Source: Papillibacter cinnamivorans DSM 12816 (GTDB lineage: Bacteria; Bacillota; Clostridia; Oscillospirales; Oscillospiraceae). From it: a stretch of 64,000 bases of DNA. The position numbers were made by a program, and so were the translations under genes. Positions 59,135-64,000 of the stretch are shown here, piece after piece. The stretch's first letter is position 1. Each line of letters starts with the position of its first letter. A model generated the notes under the pieces. It was given only the letters and a program-made list of their open reading frames with translations. It had not been told where the DNA came from and did no database searches. The DNA is taken from NCBI RefSeq assembly GCF_900176335.1, contig NZ_FWXW01000008.1, positions 21,998 through 85,997 of the forward strand, in the 5' to 3' direction.

Positions 59135-59629
59135 ATGAAAAAGCGACCGAGGGATCCGGCCTTCGCGCTGTATGATAAATACCCTCCGTCCCCTTCCTGC
59201 TCCTGCGATATCTGTCGGGAGTACTGCCTCCGTCCCGGCTGGTGGACCGTTTCGGAAGCTCGGCGCGCCATGGTCCTGGGATACGGCGGGCGCATGATGC
59301 TGGAGTTCTCCCCGGACTTTTCTCTGGGGGTTCTCGCTCCGGCTTTCCGCGGCTGCGAAGGCTTTTTCGCGCTGAAAGAACATTCCCATTCCGGCTGCAC
59401 TTTTTTATCCGACGGGCTTTGCCGGCTCCATGGGACCGGGCTCCAGCCATTGGAGTGCCGTTTCTGCCATCACGAGCGCATCGGATTGGGGATTCAATGC
59501 CACTCTGATCTGGAAAATAACTGGAATACACCGGACGGAAGGAACCTAGTTTCTTTATGGCTCAAACGAATGGGTCTTACATATCTATCCCCTTTAAGAA
59601 ACCAAGGGGCGTCTGCTGCAAAACTGTAA
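59135..59629 (+). CDS. Cysteine-cluster protein (YkgJ-like)
   Basis: 164 residues. An N-terminal CSCDICREYC cluster, then FRGCEGFF, GCTFLSDGLCRLHG and LECRFCHHERIGLGIQC. The layout of 10-11 Cys resembles YkgJ-type zinc- or iron-chelating proteins of unknown role. It converges on the rRNA operon. The start is 59135; TTTTCC upstream gives no strong ribosome site. Confidence 0.75.
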   Translation: MKKRPRDPAFALYDKYPPSPSCSCDICREYCLRPGWWTVSEARRAMVLGYGGRMMLEFSPDFSLGVLAPAFRGCEGFFALKEHSHSGCTFLSDGLCRLHGTGLQPLECRFCHHERIGLGIQCHSDLENNWNTPDGRNLVSLWLKRMGLTYLSPLRNQGASAAKL

Positions 59630-59638
59630 TTCTAATAA

Positions 59639-59672
59639 TAAAGACCGGACAGATTTCTCTGTCCGGTCTTTG
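59639..59672 (-). terminator. Terminator of the rRNA operon
   Basis: Minus strand stem AAAGACCGGACAGA / TCTGTCCGGTCTTT, followed by ATTATTA. Directly after 5S rRNA. Confidence 0.9.
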
Positions 59673-59673
59673 T

Positions 59674-59786
<113 letters not shown>

Positions 59787-59788
<2 letters not shown>

Positions 59789-59815
59789 TTACTTTTCTTC
59801 TGAAAAGAAAAGTAA
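59787..59815. repeat. Hairpin between 5S rRNA and tRNA-Glu
   Basis: CTTACTTTTCTT / AAAGAAAAGTAAG around CTGA. A similar hairpin, CATACTTTC / GAAAGTATG, lies at 60124-60150 beside tRNA-Lys. Possibly processing signals; the two share ACTTT(T)CTT arms. Confidence 0.55.
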
Positions 59816-59922
59816 GCAAAAGAAAAATCCACACAGGTTTTTCTTCTCTTTACCGTTCTTTTCGCAGGTGTCAGTATAGCACAATCTGCACTGTATTTCA
59901 AGGTTTTTTCGACAATAAAAAA

Positions 59923-59997
59923 TGGTGACCCGTGGGAGAATCGAACTCCCGTCTCCGGCGTGAGAGGCCAGCGTCTTGACCGCTTGACTAACGGGCC
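59923..59997 (-). tRNA. tRNA-Glu (CTC)
   Basis: 75 bases including encoded CCA. Acceptor GGCCCGT / ACGGGTC, T-loop GTTCGATTC, anticodon loop CTCTCAC. Standard cloverleaf. Confidence 0.95.
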
Positions 59998-60049
59998 GCA
60001 ATGCTTCTTAAACCGGCAAATATGCAAAACAGCCGGGCTGTTTGTCATT

Positions 60050-60125
<76 letters not shown>

Positions 60126-60448
60126 ATACTTTCTTTGAAAAGAAAGTATGCAAAGAAGCTTTCATAAAGTCTTTGGCATATTTTCTCTGCAAAGCATTCA
60201 TTATGGGATTCGCGCCACATTTCGAACCGCTCCGCCAGGCGAACCGTTTCTTTTGGGAACCGGAAGGGTGCCAGCGACGTACTGTACCTTCAAAACCGAA
60301 CAATGGACTAAGCATTTCGGCAGGGCTACGAAAGAGCCTGCTAATTCGGGACTTAAGAAACCGGAGCATCCAACAGGGGGCCAGGGCTCGGAATCACTTC
60401 TCCGCAGCCTTCGCTCTGTTTTTCGCTTCGCTTCCTTTATCCCTTTGA

Positions 60449-63431
<2,983 letters not shown>

Positions 63432-63658
63432 TCTTGCGGCAGGGCGCACTTTGGATGCGCCTTGCCTGACAGCCCTGATTGCTCAGTTCTATCGGTCTTT
63501 CGAATTATGCAGGCTCTTTAGAGTTTGGCTACATTGTAATTGTTACCCTTTACCAGAACAGCTTTCGCCATTCTTTTAGTTCCACAATTAGTATTTACCC
63601 ATTTTGAGCAATCGTTTGATTGCTCGCCTCTCTGTTGCCTTGCTTTAATACTTAAAAT

Positions 63659-63685
63659 CCATTGTTCAGTTTTCAAGGTGCAGCG
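63659..63685 (-). promoter_or_regulatory. 23S rRNA processing stem, 5' half
   Basis: The minus transcript CACCTTGAAAACTGAACAAT (here) pairs with ATTGTTCGGTTTTGAAGGTA at 60286-60311 past the 23S 3' end. About 22 base pairs bring both ends together for RNase III. The spacer 63432-63911 also has a hairpin GGCAGGGCGCA / TGCGCCTTGCC (63436-63464) and no other gene. Confidence 0.65.
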
Positions 63686-63911
63686 AACGGCGATTCCGTT
63701 CCGTCGCGGTTACCTGCTGACGGTCTGCGTTTTGCTTTGTCTCCGCTTCCGCCTTACCAAGCCGGTAACGCCCTGGTTTCTTTTCAGAAACCAAATCTCA
63801 ATACTTGAGCGTCTCAAATACTGAGATTCGGCTTCCAACTGTTCCCTATTCGATTCCTTCGGGGTTTCGCGCTCCCTTTTCCCTTGCGCCCCATTTTCCC
63901 GGAGAAAAAAA

Positions 63912-63995
63912 TGGTGGGCTCAAATGGACTCGAACCATGCTCCGACGTACCGCGTCCTTATACCTTCGGTGTAAGCGCTTCCGATTACTCCGCCC
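63912..63995 (-). tRNA. Unusual tRNA-like element with long variable arm
   Basis: About 84 bases ending GAGCCCACCA (CCA encoded). T-loop TTCGAGT closed by only four pairs (ATGG/CCAT); long variable arm GACG-CGGTA-CGTC; D-loop with AATCGG. The acceptor GGGCGGA / TGAGCCC has two internal mismatches. The anticodon hairpin reads CCGAAGG: anticodon GAA if centred, but position 33 is C and the stem has a C-A mismatch. A class II shape with a Phe-type anticodon is not canonical. It lies in the 16S-23S spacer. It may be an allo-tRNA, a pseudo-tRNA, or a misread fold; the window edge is five bases away. Confidence 0.4.
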
Positions 63996-64000
63996 ACCGT

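Noticed and set aside
63912..63995. Selenocysteine tRNA
   Set aside because: No TCA anticodon in the hairpin loop, and the acceptor/T-arm does not give the long paired helix of tRNA-Sec.

Overview
The window reads as a chromosome segment of a GC-rich, anaerobic, probably endospore-lineage member of Clostridia. Supporting genes are the S-layer homology (SLH) surface proteins, Rex, CarD, a PdaA-type peptidoglycan deacetylase, FeoA/FeoB with the small FeoB-associated protein, a YtrA-type GntR/ABC unit and a DUF2089/SHOCT/sfsA cluster. The genus cannot be fixed from the sequence alone.

Layout. 1-2.7 kb: a CaiB/BaiF CoA-transferase (minus, cut by the left edge) divergent from a PAS/sigma-54 activator. 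2.9-7.8 kb: a flavin split-barrel protein, a 1251-residue SLH surface protein and a SanA/YdcF gene remnant. 7.9-12.5 kb: an accessory patch with an AT-rich 1071-residue AlbA_2-domain gene, an XRE repressor and a divergent SLOG gene sharing operators. 12.6-19.2 kb: VOC, TspO/MBR, a CarD operon, PdaA, a flavoprotein and a GyrI-like protein. 19.5-23.2 kb: second sigma-54 activator divergent from a ketopantoate-reductase-like gene plus a BKACE enzyme. 23.5-32.7 kb: hydrolase, a catalytically broken integrase-like gene, GNAT, DsrE, GntR/ABC with an amber-interrupted permease, and two tandem OFA-type MFS transporters. 32.8-36.4 kb: feoAB with a shared candidate operator motif, and an encapsulated-ferritin-like gene. 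36.4-45 kb: MFS transporters, a second ketopantoate-reductase-like gene, repeats, an IS30 fragment, ferredoxin, MarR and an old-yellow-enzyme homologue. 45-51.3 kb: rex, an SLH protein, a Gly/Cys microprotein, nitroreductase, malQ and a YbaK-type deacylase. 51.5-54.5 kb: third sigma-54 activator with a carnitine-dehydrogenase-like gene. 54.5-59.6 kb: GNAT, FMN proteins, a holin-like protein, sfsA, SHOCT and DUF2089. 59.6-64 kb: an rRNA operon on the minus strand (5S, tRNA-Glu, tRNA-Lys, 23S with an insertion at helix 45, part of the spacer with an odd tRNA-like element).

The strongest theme is three separate PAS/AAA+ sigma-54 activators, each next to a catabolic gene whose upstream region has a close match to the -24/-12 promoter. 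Two of the three also have repeated dyads suited to activator binding. The controlled genes (CoA-transferase; dehydrogenase plus BKACE; carnitine-dehydrogenase-like) would fit catabolism of beta-hydroxy/beta-keto acids or carnitine-like compounds by CoA-dependent steps. This is inference; substrates are unknown. Promoters, operators and terminators were found by eye, and no database search was possible.
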